Of a DNA stretch of 64,000 bases, positions 36,201 to 47,165 are shown in pieces. The DNA comes from Vicugna pacos (Eukaryota; Chordata; Mammalia; Artiodactyla; Camelidae): contig NC_132996.1 of NCBI RefSeq assembly GCF_048564905.1, forward strand, positions 8,494,001 through 8,558,000. Reading direction: 5' to 3'. Under the pieces are notes generated by a model. That model worked only from the letters and a program-made list of their open reading frames with translations. It was not told where the DNA came from and searched no databases. Both the position numbers and the translations under genes were made by a program. Numbering within the stretch: the stretch's first letter is position 1; every line of letters begins with the position of its first letter.

Positions 36201-36979
36201 CGTAAAGAGGTGGGTAATTAGACTCGCAAACTTTCTCTAAGCTGTTGGCCAAAAAATGGTGTTTTTCAACCAGATGCTGCCTTTGTGTGATCTCCTGGGT
36301 GAGTGCCAGGCATCTTTTCTTATGCAATTGCAGACTTTAAATCAGGCATGCAAGGACCATTGATGATACAAGGATTCATTACCATTTGTTGTTTTTATTA
36401 TTTGTTGGCAGAGGTGGTGATGACAATGCTCAATTACAAAACATTTGAAAGAGAAGATGATTAAGATTTTGTTTTTTTGTTATTTTTAATTTCCTAAAAA
36501 TTTGAATATTGTCATGCTTGCTATTTTTTCATAAGAAAAAAGTAAAGGCTAGGACAAAAACTATAGTATGCTCCTGAGAAGGACATTGCTTTGAATTTTA
36601 CATTTAGTTAATGTCAGGAAGCATCTGGTGTTATATATGTATGTACATGCATACACTTTATGTATATCTTAATGATTCTTGACATAAATAAATTGAACGT
36701 AGCTTAAAGGGCTTTAATAAATGGCTTCCCTCTTTTATACTCTTCTATACAAGTGTAAGAAATAGACAGATGTCATAAGGATTAAGCACAAAATGTTCCA
36801 GATGGCTAACATAATTTTTATAACTCACAACCTCCAATTTATATAAACAGAATAACATTAAGCTCAAATTAAAGCAGCAAACAATTTAATAGATTGATAG
36901 GCACATGAAACATATGCTGTACCTTTTTCTGTTTTTAAAAAGCACCTGAAGAATTAGACGTGCCATATCGATATCCTCA
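33294..36979. other. Unassigned AT-rich DNA, repeat-poor
   Basis: About 3.7 kb with no recognised transposon apart from a (TTTTG)n run at 33631-33651. Overlapping opposite-strand frames at 35013-35396 and 35453-35647 show no domains. Some segments may be very old L1 in antisense, but I could not align them. Confidence 0.5.
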
Positions 36980-37590
36980 GTGTTCTCCCGTTTCAAATAT
37001 TCCCTATCCCTGCTTCCTTCATATGTTTTGCTGTGGAAAGGTAACATGCGTATCTTTCATGGAACTGCCCAGGCTGCAACCTAGCTCTCTTCTGGGCTGC
37101 CACCTGTGGTGCACTGTAGCTCAGGAATAAGTCCACAATGCTTCACAACTTAAGTTAGGGAGAGATTTTAATTGACAGTAGATGAAATAAGAAGTCATAG
37201 ATCAGAATAGAAGAGATATAAAGACATATAAAGAGACATGACTGAGTCCCTCATTCTCTTATTATTCTAAGTGCATGCCAGGCCCTGGGCCATTTAATGG
37301 ACGAATTTAGTGAATGGGTCTGTGTCCAAGCAGAGGAATCTCTCACACGCTCTCGTCGGTCTCCTGTCTCATAAGGTAAGCACAGACGTGAACTCGCAGT
37401 GGGAAAAAACTCACACTCTGGCAGCAGGGATTCTGGACATGGGTGGCAGCAACTGACAGGAGTTGTTTACAAATGTCAGCATATGATTACTGAGAGACAT
37501 TGGACCCACTGTCTATGGGCGTGATGGAAGCTGTAACTCTCCTGGAAATTTGAGCTTGGTACAGATCTCTTCAGTAGGTAGAGGGTAGTC
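36980..37590. other. Locally GC-richer unassigned block
   Basis: Less AT-rich than its surroundings, with several CpGs (near 37351-37359 and 37387-37397). The composition resembles an old LTR or unique regulatory DNA, but I see no TG/CA ends, polyadenylation signal or duplication to support either. Confidence 0.35.
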
Positions 37591-38774
37591 AAGGTTTCTT
37601 CCTGCTCATTATTTTATAACAATGTTCACTTGGAGACATTTTCGCTTTTATTTATAATGGTCTCTAATCAAAGACAAAGGAATTGGCTCACCAAAAGATA
37701 AATGGGTCGCCCGAAAATCACATTCTTATATAAGTGACTATAGAAAGGCCACAAAAATGCACTGAAACACAGGTCCTAAAATCTGAAAAGAAAATGAATA
37801 CTGTATAGATATATTTCAGGCAAATTGTTGCTGACTCTTAAATGAATGCTACATGGATTTTGCTGAATCACAAGCAAAAATAAAAGTCTCAGATGTCAAG
37901 GGAAAGGGTCCAAATGTAAAGCAGAAAAAAATTTTAATAAGCCCATTGTTCTGCTTGAACAGAAAGAACCAAGAGAAATATTTTATCAACATCTCTCCTG
38001 CTCCCTTAGCCCTTATAATATTTATTGCAACAAGCAAAACTCAAGAGCTCAAATTTCAATGCTCATTCAAGCCTGCACTGTTGAAGAAGTTTTTAGCATA
38101 TACTAGATTTTCAACATATGAATCTCAGTTGAAGCATAAACTCACAATTTGGTTAAAAAAATACTCAGAGTCCCTGTTTGGCGAAAGAGTTCTGATACCA
38201 CATCCTCTCATTCTAGGAACCCCTGTTAATACTGAATTAGAGTATTTAATTTGAATTTTGTGTGAGGACCCTCTGTCAATGGAGTTATGCTTCATGCTGT
38301 TGACTTATCAGATAGTCTCAGGGTGTTAGTAAACGATACTTCCATGGAAACGTACAGTGTTTACGGTACGGTTAGCCTGGGAAAATGAGGTTCAGGAAAG
38401 AAGATGACGAGGAATAATGTGGTGATTAAAGGAGATGATGCATCACAATCCTCCCCTTTGAAAGAGAAAACTAGGATATTCCCCAAGTTTTTCTTCCTGG
38501 CTAATTTATACGAAAGAGAAAGAATTAGATTATCCTTTCCATCTCCCTCTCTTACTCATGCGTACACAGGTACCCCCACTACACACACCCTATATATGTA
38601 TGCATGCATTTCACAAACTGAGAGAAAAGAAAGCAAAGAGGGATGAAAAGCTAATCTCTAAAACTACATAATAGCAATCTTCTTTTTCTTTGGGAATTAA
38701 CTACGGTATTTCATCAATTTAAGAAGCAGACATTTTATTTTAAAAATTTTTTCTTTTGTTTGTGTATATATATA
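37591..38774. other. Unassigned AT-rich DNA with a 133-codon frame
   Basis: The plus frame 37853-38254 is among the longer ones in the window. Its start (MDFAESQAKIKVSD) and lysine-rich body show no signal peptide, transmembrane segment or known motif. Codon choice is AT-driven, like the surrounding DNA. I judge it a chance frame. Confidence 0.45.
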
Positions 38775-38858
38775 TATATTTATTGAAGTATAGTCAGTTT
38801 ACAATGTTGTGTCAATTTCTGGTGCACAGCATCATGCTTCAGTCATGGGTGAACTTAG
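38775..38858 (-). mobile_element. Short young L1 3' end, camelid type
   Basis: tattgaagtatagtcagttt, acaatgttgtgtcaatttct and ggtgcacagcatcatgcttc preceded by a TA run. 5'-truncated to about 80 bp. Confidence 0.85.
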
Positions 38859-39599
38859 GTCTTTGTAATAAATAACACCTTAAGATACCTGTGAGCCAGA
38901 TCTATCATGTTATCATTTTAATTCGTGATGATGTGACCAGGCAATTGCACTCATCAGGAATTCAGTCATTGAAACATTTAAGAACCATTTGAGTAACAAA
39001 TAGAAGTCCTGATTGTTTCTGGAAAAGCTTCCCATTAGACACCTTGGAAAAAAAATGCTCAAATTTTGCAGAATTCGTATCAGAGGCTTTGAAGAACATC
39101 CTTTAGACTCACACTGTAGGGAAGCATAACCACTGTCTGCATGTGGATATGGAGCATTTGACATGTAGCTTGTATAAAAGAAGATGTGCTGTAAGTGTAC
39201 AATATTCACCAAATCTCAAAAATTAGTATGGAAAAAGAATACAAAATGTATCATTAATAACTTTTATATTTATTACATGATAAAATGATATAAATTTGGA
39301 TATAACAATAGAATGCAATATTATTTAAATTCATTTAATGTTTTACATATTTGGTGCTTTATAAGAACACAAAATTACGTGTATGACTCACATTATATTT
39401 CTACGGTACATGTTGCCAAAGACCATGTGGAACATTCTGTGGAAGAACGCTGCATCAAAAACATTTTGATGGGCCAGAGGATGATATCGCATGGAAAACG
39501 TAAATATTGATTTTTAACCTTGAGTCGGAAATCATTCTGAAAATTTGGAATATAAATGTAAAGAACTTTTTGGAGTCTTTATTTATTTATTTTTTTTTT
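38859..39599. other. Unassigned AT-rich DNA
   Basis: No gene or repeat recognised. The 99-codon minus frame (38913-39212) has no known motif. Confidence 0.45.
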
Positions 39600-39818
39600 T
39601 GAGCCCAGCACTTGGGTAATTATGACCCACAATCCAGTTCCAGATGCCACTTGTTTTTGTGGAAAAAAGAATTTAGTAAAACACAGTCATGTCTATTGGT
39701 TTGCATTTTTGCTACAATGGCAGCTTTGAGTAGTTATACTGAGACCCTCTAACTGCAAAGTCTAAAATATTTATTCTTTGGCTCATTACAGGAAATGTTT
39801 GCTGGCCTCTGCCTTAAA
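39600..39818 (-). mobile_element. hAT-Charlie type MITE (MER33/MER58-like)
   Basis: Plus strand reads a degraded 'ggcccgccacttgtttttgtaaataaagttttattggaacacag', then acacagtcatgtctattggt (39680), acaatggcagctttgagtag (39714), gcaaagtctaaaatatttat (39755) and ggcctctgcct. The complement is the familiar element that begins 'caggggtcggcaaactttttctg'. The exact family name is uncertain. A second partial copy is at 49640. Confidence 0.75.
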
Positions 39819-40029
39819 CAATTTATTTTCCTTATATTTTTCTTTTTCTTTTGCCCAGAAATTATAAAGTCTATGTATAAAAATGTAAGTATATAATGAA
39901 GTTTAAATAATAAAATATCCAAAGAATAGCAAGAGAATACGGGTAATTTGTTTTTCTTTTCTAAGGATTTATAATGCTATGTGTTCCTTCAAATAACAAA
40001 TAAGCAAACAAACTGATAGCAAAAGACAT
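39819..40029. other. Unassigned AT-rich DNA
   Basis: No element recognised. Confidence 0.4.
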
Positions 40030-40381
40030 CAGATTTGCGGTTATCAGAGGTGGAGGATGGAGGGAGGGAGAATTGAATGAAAGTGGTCAGAAGGTACAGC
40101 CTTCCAGGTATAAGATAGATAAGTACTAAGGGTGTAAGGTATAGCATAATTAATATAATTCACACTGCTATATGGTATATATGTGAAAGGTGTGAAAGAG
40201 TAAATTCTAAGAGTTCATCATAAGAAAAAAATTTATTTTGTACCTGGATAAGATGATGGATGTTCACTAAACATATTGTGCTAATCATTTCACAAGGTAT
40301 ATAAGTCAAACCATTATGTCATATACTGTAAACTTACACAGTTTACAAGATACAGCTCAATAAAACTGGAAGAAAAAATAC
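40030..40381 (+). mobile_element. L1MA-like 3' end
   Basis: Reads gatttgcggttatcagaggt, ggaggatggagggagggaga, gagttcatcataagaaaaaa, gatgatggatgttcactaaa (40251), gtgctaatcatttcacaagg and ctcaataaaactggaagaaa (40357). This is the older mammalian L1MA-type 3' UTR in sense orientation, about 350 bp, ending in an A-rich tail. Confidence 0.8.
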
Positions 40382-41464
40382 TATGTCTTCCTATCGTGTC
40401 TTAGAATTGAATTATGTTCAGGTCAAGAACAGATTGCTTTCCTGTTTATAAGTATAAAATATAAGTTTATAAGTACAAAATAAATATAAAAGCTTTTATG
40501 AAATGATTATTGAGAAGTTTTTATATACTACGCATTGTTTTGGATGCATATATATAATTAATTGTACAGAATAAATTACTATTTAATTAGGATTTTATCA
40601 TCTGGAAGGAGAAAGACAGAACACACAACTGCAGATGTTAAATGGCATGTAAGTGTGAGTAAAAAGAGGTTTCTCACATTTAGGGAGACCATTAGTAATC
40701 TTGAGAAGTTAAATTTGATTCTTGTCTCATAAAGAATATTACAAAAAATTCCAAAGAATCAAAGACATAATATACCTATGTATTTTAAAAAGCAATAAAT
40801 CAAAACATACTAGAACAAATATAAAAAATAGTTATTTTGGAAAAGAGAAAGCTTTTCTAAAATTTAAAAGGTAGAGGTCAAAGAGATTCAAAGTTTCATA
40901 GTAGGTAATTTACATAATATAATCAAAACACTGAAGCTACAAAATTAAAAATATATTACAGAAATTATTTTAGGAGACTAATAAATAAGATAATGAAAAT
41001 ATAATTTCATAGTTTTTAATTAAAAATATTTCTATGAACCAGGTTTTGATCCAGTGTGTTCTCTATTTATTGAATTTCATTGCAATTACTGACCTAATTT
41101 GTTCCAAGGAACCAGGTTTAATGTGAGAATATCAAAGGTTTAAATAGAAATAGTATATAACTTTAATATCTGTGTAGAGGACATTATTCATGATTTTTGG
41201 AAAAAAAATATTATTACACAAATCTTGCATGTCAAAATTTATCTGATATTCAGGAAAACTTTAGAGCTATTTAATGATGGTAGTGCTATTGTAGGTAATC
41301 TGATGAGCAGACAAATTTCCATACTTCTTAACCACATAAAGTATTCCTGTTTCCTAGTCCGCTCTGTGTATTGAACTTCTACTTTGCCTCTTCTAAAAAA
41401 CCGAGTTAATGATGTTTTGGTGAGATATGTCAAGTTCTAAGAACTCTGACGTATATATTGCCCT
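40382..41464. other. AT-rich DNA, possible eroded L1
   Basis: 40830-40960 includes words like gaaaagagaaagcttttcta and tcaaaacactgaagctacaa that resemble part of an old L1 ORF2 C-terminus, but the match is weak. Nothing else recognised. Confidence 0.35.
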
Positions 41465-42211
41465 TGTGGCAGGCAGCCTATGAAAGGGCCTCACTAATTC
41501 CCATCTCCAGGTATTTACAAATTTACATCATACCCTCCTACTAGAGACTTGATTATAATAAATGACTGGATTACAAGGAATGAAATTCGATGAAAGTGAT
41601 GAGATGCCATTTCTGTGATTGATTTGCATAAAAACTCTAAATTCTAGTTTGCTGTCTCCATTTTCACTTGCTCTGAGAGAAGTTAGCTGCCATGTTTTAT
41701 TAAATTGAAATATAATTGACATATAATATTGTATAAGTTTAAAGTGCACAATGTGTTGATTTGATATATTTGTATATTGCAGTGTGAATGCATCAGAGAG
41801 TTAGCTAATACTTTGATCACATTACATCATTTCCTTCTTGTGGTGAGAACAAATGAGATCTAGTCTTCAGCAACTTTGGGGATTATAGTACAGTATTGTC
41901 CACTACAATCTAGCCTTTCAGGGATGCTCACATGGCAAGGACCGATGATTCCTGCTAATAGCCAGTGAGGACAGGAGTCATGCCAACAACTTTTTCAAGC
42001 TCCAGTGTGAATCCTCTCTCAGTGGAGTTCTGAGATGACTCCATGCCCCAGGCAAAAACTAAATTGTGATCCTGTAAGAGGTCTTCAGCTAGATGAACCC
42101 AGCTAAGCAGCACCTGAAGTCCAGATTCACAGAAACTGTGAAATAATAAATGTTTTTTTAAGCCACTACATTTTATGATAGTATATTATGTAGCAATAGA
42201 AATTAAAATAC
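41465..42211 (+). mobile_element. MLT1-type MaLR LTR, split by an L1 tail
   Basis: Starts tgtggcaggcagcctatgaa, passes taattcccatctccaggtat, ctctgagagaagttagctgc and catg (41691), then is interrupted. It resumes near 41920 with gctcacatggcaaggaccga and continues through agctagatgaacccagctaa, gattcacagaaactgtgaaa and aagccactacattttatgat to gtagcaatagaaatt. This is the complete MLT1 landmark order across a 220-bp insertion. Fossil solo LTR. Confidence 0.85.
41695..41915 (-). mobile_element. L1MA-like 3' end inserted in MLT1 LTR
   Basis: ttttattaaattgaaatata, attgacatataatattgtat, aagtttaaagtgcacaatgt and gttgatttgatatatttgta, then a zone matching 'atcaccacattac...cttcttgtgatgagaac', ending near actacaatct. 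This is the antisense of an L1MA-type 3' UTR. The host LTR reads continuously on both sides, so this insertion is later than the LTR. Confidence 0.8.
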
Positions 42212-42599
42212 CTTTCTTTTGAGATGCCAAGTGGCTTTTACGTCTCCACTTTTTTCCTTACGCACAATCTCTTGGTTTACCCATTTGCTCCTGGCCCAGG
42301 ACTAGGAACGGTCTGCACTAGCCAAACCTAGCATCAAACTCACAATCACAGTGTGGCAAGAAGCATTTGATGCCTACGGCAGAGATGACGTTGAACAACG
42401 CCAACTGTGGGGAAAGAAAGAAAAGGCTGAAAATCCTACCAGTTTGAAAGTGGAATGCCTTTTCCCCACTAAGAGAATTATGATGTGATCCCCTATAAAT
42501 TCTATCCATGTGGATCTTTTCTTACAGGTTTCTGCAGAAACTAAGATGTGCAATGACTGGTTTCCTGGGAAAAGGAGTTTAACTGCGTTAATGGAAGGG
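42212..42599. other. Unassigned DNA
   Basis: A spacer between two MaLR LTRs; no element recognised. Confidence 0.45.
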
Positions 42600-43018
42600 C
42601 TATTTGTAGGTTGCTAGGGACGTTGTGACAAAATACCAGAGACTTGGTGGCTTAAACAAGAGGTGTTTATTTGTTCTTGGTTTGGAGTTCAGAAGTCCAA
42701 CATCAAGGTCATCAAAGTGTCAGCAGGCTTGATTTCTCCTGAAGGCTCTCTCCTTGCCCTGCAGATGGCTGCCTTTCCCATGTGCCCTCACATGCTTGTC
42801 CCTCGACTGTGTGCATATATCTGACATCTTTCTCTCTGTGTCCTACTCTCCTCTTATAAAGACACCAGTCATATTGGCTTAGGGCTTATTCTAATGGATC
42901 ATTTTGCCTTAATTATCTCTTTGAAGGCCCTGTCTCCACATGCAGTCACAACATCTGAGGTACTGGGGCTTAGAACTTCAACATGGGAATTTTAGGGAAC
43001 GCCGTTTAGTGTTATCAG
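42600..43018 (-). mobile_element. MaLR-type solo LTR, minus orientation
   Basis: Plus strand: tttgtaggttgctagggacg, acaaaataccagagacttgg, tggcttaaacaagaggtgtt, gttcagaagtccaacatcaa, ctctccttgccctgcagatg (42745), tcctcttataaagacaccag (42850), ctgaggtactggggcttaga (42955) and acttcaacatgggaatttta. This is the antisense of a MaLR-class LTR with its R-U5 'tttaagccac...' end on the left. Fossil with no internal part attached. Confidence 0.85.
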
Positions 43019-43564
43019 TGTAGCAGGCAAAAGTTTGTTTTTCTTTTTAATTTCAATCATTGGGTCACGTTTAGTCATTCAGATCATATTCTTGCCTATA
43101 TGTGTCCTATGACGAGGGGAAATTTTAGTCCTAATTCAGACCCACAGACTTAATTTGTCTTACTTGTCAACTATCTTTACAGTGTGATGAATTAATGACA
43201 GGCCAATTAGTCAACAAGCATTTGCAGAGAACTAAGTCTGTTCAAAGCACGCACTCACTCAAACATTGTAGCTAGAGCAAATGCATTACCCTCTCTTTCT
43301 ACACAATCACTGTTTAATTTTTTTGACAAATTGAGATCCTAATACAGTTTTTGTAATTATTCTGATTTGTTTGTAAGTTTGTATGTCTATAGTTAACACA
43401 ATGCTTCTGAAAGCCAATACATGCATTTATCACTTTTTTTGGTATTTGATATGCAACGCACAATTAAGAACATACATCGAGAATTGTATTGCTTTACATT
43501 TGTAGGCAAATTCTGTGTATCTCATTCTTTTTATCTTGATTTAGGCTTTGAAATGTTTCTGGAG
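43019..43564. other. Unassigned AT-rich DNA
   Basis: 43193-43250 (caacaagcatttgcagagaa) faintly resembles the 'caacaaacatttattgagcac' motif of ancient repeats. Otherwise nothing recognised. Confidence 0.4.
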
Positions 43565-43765
43565 GTTGGAGAGACCTAGTTTCAGATTCTGGCTTGACTA
43601 GTCTTTTTTTAAAAAATTTTTTAATGAAGTATATTCAGTTTACAATGTGGTGCCAATTTCTAGTTATGTGGTCTTTATCTCATTTCTGTAAGTGTCAGTG
43701 TCTTCATCTTCAAAAGAGAAGAAAATTTTTCCAAATTTGTAGGTGTTACATGTGGGGGGAAAAAG
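43565..43765 (+). repeat. MIR SINE split by a tiny L1 tail
   Basis: cctagtttcagattctggct and tgactagt, then an insertion, then tatgtggtctttatctcatt (43665), gtcttcatcttcaaaagag and gtaggtgttac. The parts outside the insertion read as MIR ('gttcaaatcctggctctgccacttactagctgtgtgaccttgg...cctcatctgtaaaa'). Confidence 0.6.
43603..43664 (-). mobile_element. 60-bp L1 3' fragment inside MIR
   Basis: T-rich start, then aatgaagtatattcagttta and caatgtggtgccaatttcta: the camelid-type L1 3' terminus in antisense. The pentamer ctagt occurs at 43598-43602 and again at 43660-43664, a plausible short target-site duplication. Confidence 0.75.
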
Positions 43766-44597
43766 TTTGTGAATATAGTGAAAACTGAATGAATGTAGAA
43801 AGAAAAGGTGAGCAGATGGAAAATTACTGAAAATCAAAAATTAGTTATTTATAAAAGGCTGCCTTTACAAATTGTTTTGTAAAATAGGGTGTCCTGTGTA
43901 ACAAAAGCCTGTAACAATGTTCTGTGACAAAATGGGGGAAAGAATGAAAAGCACATTACTCTTACTTTCCTAATGGAATTCCTGAAGCATTTTCTGTTCC
44001 CCGGGAAATATTGCCTTGATGTGCTAAGTAGAGAAGCAATGTGTTTAAGAGTCATTAATCTCAATTAGCTTTATTTTCCACTAGAAAGTTGTTCAAATGA
44101 CCTTACCTATGTAAATTAGGCCTAATTACACCTAGTAAAGGAGCTGAGTTCAATTATCTGATATCTTGGAGTTCAGCCAGTATAGTTTGTCCCAAATATT
44201 TCAAACCTTCAGGAACTCATTTAACATCTCTTTTAACAAAATGCCCCTTATGGCACTCAGAATCTATAGAACTCGTCATATAACTTAATTTGTAATTGAC
44301 TGTGTTTTGCCTTATCAACATATCTTAATCATGACTTCACGTTAAGCTAAATTGGTATAATCAGAGGTCCTGCCCAAAGTAGCAGCACAGCTTCACTTCA
44401 CAACTTCAAAATAACACCATGAAAATCATGAATGTGAGTGCCTTAAAAAAGGAAATAGTTTTAGCCTTTCTGAAACCGGTCATATAGAATCTTGCTGATT
44501 CTTAATGTCAGAGCACATGGTATAAGCTACCTACAAACACTGAAGTCTTAAATGTGTACTAGTAGTGTGTACTTTTTAAAATGTTAGGCACATACAT
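43766..44597. other. Unassigned AT-rich DNA
   Basis: No gene or repeat recognised. Confidence 0.5.
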
Positions 44598-44636
44598 TGT
44601 GTGTGCTTGTGTGTGTGTGTGTGTGTGTGTCTGTGT
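44598..44636. repeat. TG microsatellite
   Basis: Mostly uninterrupted (TG)n. Confidence 0.95.
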
Positions 44637-44679
44637 ACATGTAAAAAATCAGGTCCTAGGTGCCAAAAATAGACATTCA

Positions 44680-44872
44680 TGGTTTGACACCCAACTTTAT
44701 TAGATACTAGCAGTATGAATGTTAATATTAGCCTCATTTATTTCTCGTTTTTGAACTTAGGACAATACTGATCCCTACCATTCTATCAATTAAATGTGAT
44801 AGTTGACGAAAGTGCTTAGCACAGTGTTTTACAGAGGAAGCAAATAACATAAGCCATTATTACTGCTGTGTT
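44680..44872 (+). repeat. MIR SINE
   Basis: gacacccaactttattagat with actagcagtatgaatgtt, then cctcatttatttctcgtttt, gacaatactgatccctacca and agtgcttagcacagtgtttt (44809), ending in a cattattactgctg zone. Full MIR order including the 3' 'gtgcttagcacagtgcc' landmark. Confidence 0.75.
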
Positions 44873-45491
44873 AGCTGACATCCTTCTCAGGGTCAGTGAG
44901 TGCTTAACTTTGTTCTACGAAGCGTATCTTGACTTGACATACGATTGCTGAGCACACTTAGAGTTCACCAGATACAAACATAAAGTGTACAAAATGTATA
45001 TCTTTCAGGACCATTTGATGTCTTTAAGGACTCAGATGAAAAAAAAAAACCTGCCAAAAATAAACAAAACCCTCTCAATTCCTTTAGACAAAAAAAAAAA
45101 TGGCATTGCTTTTGTGAAATATTGACTATTGCAGTGTTGCGAAACCAATAGATAACTTTACATGAAAAGATTTTGGCTTCCTCAACATTTTTCTCATAAA
45201 TCCAAGAACTGTTCCTATTGTACAGGAGATGCCACAATGCTTTATGATCAGCTTAGATTTCACTGCCCTAGAAATAATGCTGTTAGTGAGATTAGTTTCA
45301 ATGAAATGTGCTTCTGGAGAAGTTGTACTTTCTTGGATAAAATTGAGATTACAGCTAAAAGCCCTTAAAAGCTCTTAAATCTCTGCCGTGTATGTGGATT
45401 ATCAGTTTATACTGTCCATTGGGATAGCAAAATAATAAAAGTTTCTTTTTTTCTTATAGAAATCTCATCATGATGTCATTTTGTAGTTGAT
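44873..45491. other. Unassigned DNA
   Basis: No gene or repeat recognised. The frames at 44965-45237 (minus) and 45162-45368 (plus) overlap and have no motifs. Confidence 0.45.
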
Positions 45492-46111
45492 TGTGATGGG
45501 CAGGGGAACACCCTTAGCCAAGGTGCTCGTGCCCTAATCCCCACAACCTTTGAATAGATTAGACTGCAGAATGGACTTTGCAGATGTGATGATGGTTAGG
45601 GATCTTAAAATGGGGGAGGGTATCTTGGTGAGTCCAATCTAACAACATGAACCCTTAATACCCAAGAACTGTATCTGGCTCAAAGCACAGGAGGAATGTG
45701 GCTGATGGAGAGGCGAGAGGGAGCTGACGAATGTGAGGCATTGAGCTGCTGTTGCTGGCTTTGAAGGTGGAGGAAGGTAGATGTGAGCCAAGGGAAGTAG
45801 GTCGGCTCTAGAAGCTGAGAATCACCCTTAGCCAGCAGCCAAGACATGGGAACCTCAGTCTTACAACCCTGAGGAACTGAATTAGGACAACAATATGAAA
45901 CAGCTTGGAGAGGATTCATCCTCAGAGCCTCTAAAAGGAATACAGTTCCACTGATACCTTGATTTCTTCCAGGGAAACCTGTAACAGAGAACCAGCAGAG
46001 CTATGCTGTGTCCAGGGTTCTGACCTATGCATCATGAGATGATAAATGAATATTGCTTTAAACTGCGGAATTTGTGGTTATCTAGTAGGGCAATAATAGA
46101 AAATTAGTGTA
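45492..46111 (+). mobile_element. MaLR-type solo LTR
   Basis: ccctaatccccacaaccttt (45532), ggactttgcagatgtgatga (45573), gggatcttaaaatgggggag (45599), tttgaaggtggaggaaggta (45760), gagccaagggaagtagg, gccgaat-like/aggattcatcctcagagcct (45912), taccttgatttcttcc (45956), gatgataaatgaatattgct (46040) and gcaataatagaaaattagtg (46090). Full MaLR LTR order, about 620 bp, with no internal region attached. Fossil. Confidence 0.85.
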
Positions 46112-46483
46112 TTTATTTAATATCTTTCTTTCCTACATCCATGATGCTGGTATTTTACAGTTTATTTTACAGGTGGTTCCTCTTGATCCTACTGAGGCTT
46201 GGTTTCCAGATTTGGTAGGACATGTCTAGACAGCCCTTACAATATGGGAAGGGTTGCTTTACTCCTGGTGGATAGCTTTTCGAGAACCACAGCTGAATAT
46301 CTGGAGAGTTGAACAGGATATTTCTGCTTGGTAGAACTTCATCATCTCTTAGAACCCTTCCATCACTGGCATCCGTCTTTAGCTCACAATCTCCAGTGTG
46401 TGTTCTCTGCCAAAGCCTGTGCAGTCTTGTCCTTGTCATTTAGAGTGTGTTGCCCTAAGCATAAAGATGAGATGGATTTAAAG
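46112..46483. other. Unassigned DNA
   Basis: Spacer between a MaLR LTR and Tigger1. The minus frame 46167-46439 has no known motif. Confidence 0.45.
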
Positions 46484-47165
46484 GCAGATCTTATTTTATT
46501 CCACTTCATTTTTTCGTGCTTCGCAGATACTGTGTTTTTTACAAATTGAAGGTTTGTGGCAGCCTTGAATACAGCAAGTCTATAGGTGCTATTTTCCCAA
46601 AAGCATTTGCTCACGTCATGTCTCTGTGTTGCATATTTGTAATTCTCACAATATTTCAAACTTTTTCATTATTATTCTATTTTTAATATATATTTTATTA
46701 AAGGATAGTCAATTTACACTTTTGTGTCAATTTCTGGTGTACAGTGTGACATTTCAGTCATACATGAACATACAGATAATCATTTTCATATTCTTTTTTA
46801 CCATAAGTTACTACAAGATATTGAATATAGTTCCCTGTGCTATACAGTAGAAACTTGTTTATCTATTTTATATATAGTAGTTAGTATCTTCAAATTATTA
46901 TCTATTTGGTATGGTGATCTGTGATCAGAGATCTTTGATATTACTACTACAACTCACTGATTAGCATTTTAAGCAAGTATTTTAAAATAAGGTATGAACT
47001 TTGTTTTTAGACATAATGCTATTGCACATTTAACAGACTACAGTGTAAACATAACTATTATATGTACTGGGAAACCAAAAAAGCTGTGTGCCTCGCTTTA
47101 CTGTAATACCCACTTTATTGTAGTGGTCTAGAACCGATCCTTTAATATCTCTGAGGTGTGCCTAT
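46484..47165 (+). mobile_element. Tigger1-type mariner element, internally deleted, host of an L1 tail
   Basis: The left end is a degraded 'caggcatacctcgttttattg', then gtgcttcgcagatactgtgt (46516), acaaattgaaggtttgtggc (46539), caagtctataggtgctattt and caatatttcaaactttttca. After an insertion it resumes with gtatggtgatctgtgatcag (46909) and ends acagtgtaaacataactatt, actgggaaaccaaaaaagct (47068) and tctgaggtgtgccta (47150-47164), the complementary terminal repeat. The whole transposase region is missing between 46950 and 46980. The right end is followed by ta, consistent with a TA target. Confidence 0.9.
46683..46894 (-). mobile_element. Young L1 3' end inserted in Tigger1
   Basis: ttattaaaggatagtcaatt, tgtgtcaatttctggtgtac, catttcagtcatacatgaac, gttccctgtgctatacagta and tttatatatagtagttagta, in antisense. 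It is flanked by attattctattt (46671-46682) and ttattatctattt (46895-46907), an 11-12 bp target-site duplication with one indel. Confidence 0.9.

Noticed and set aside
37853-38254. 133-codon open frame as a gene
   Set aside because: AT-driven codons, no domain, signal or membrane segment, and no splice or promoter context. A frame of this length is expected by chance on either strand of a 64-kb window.
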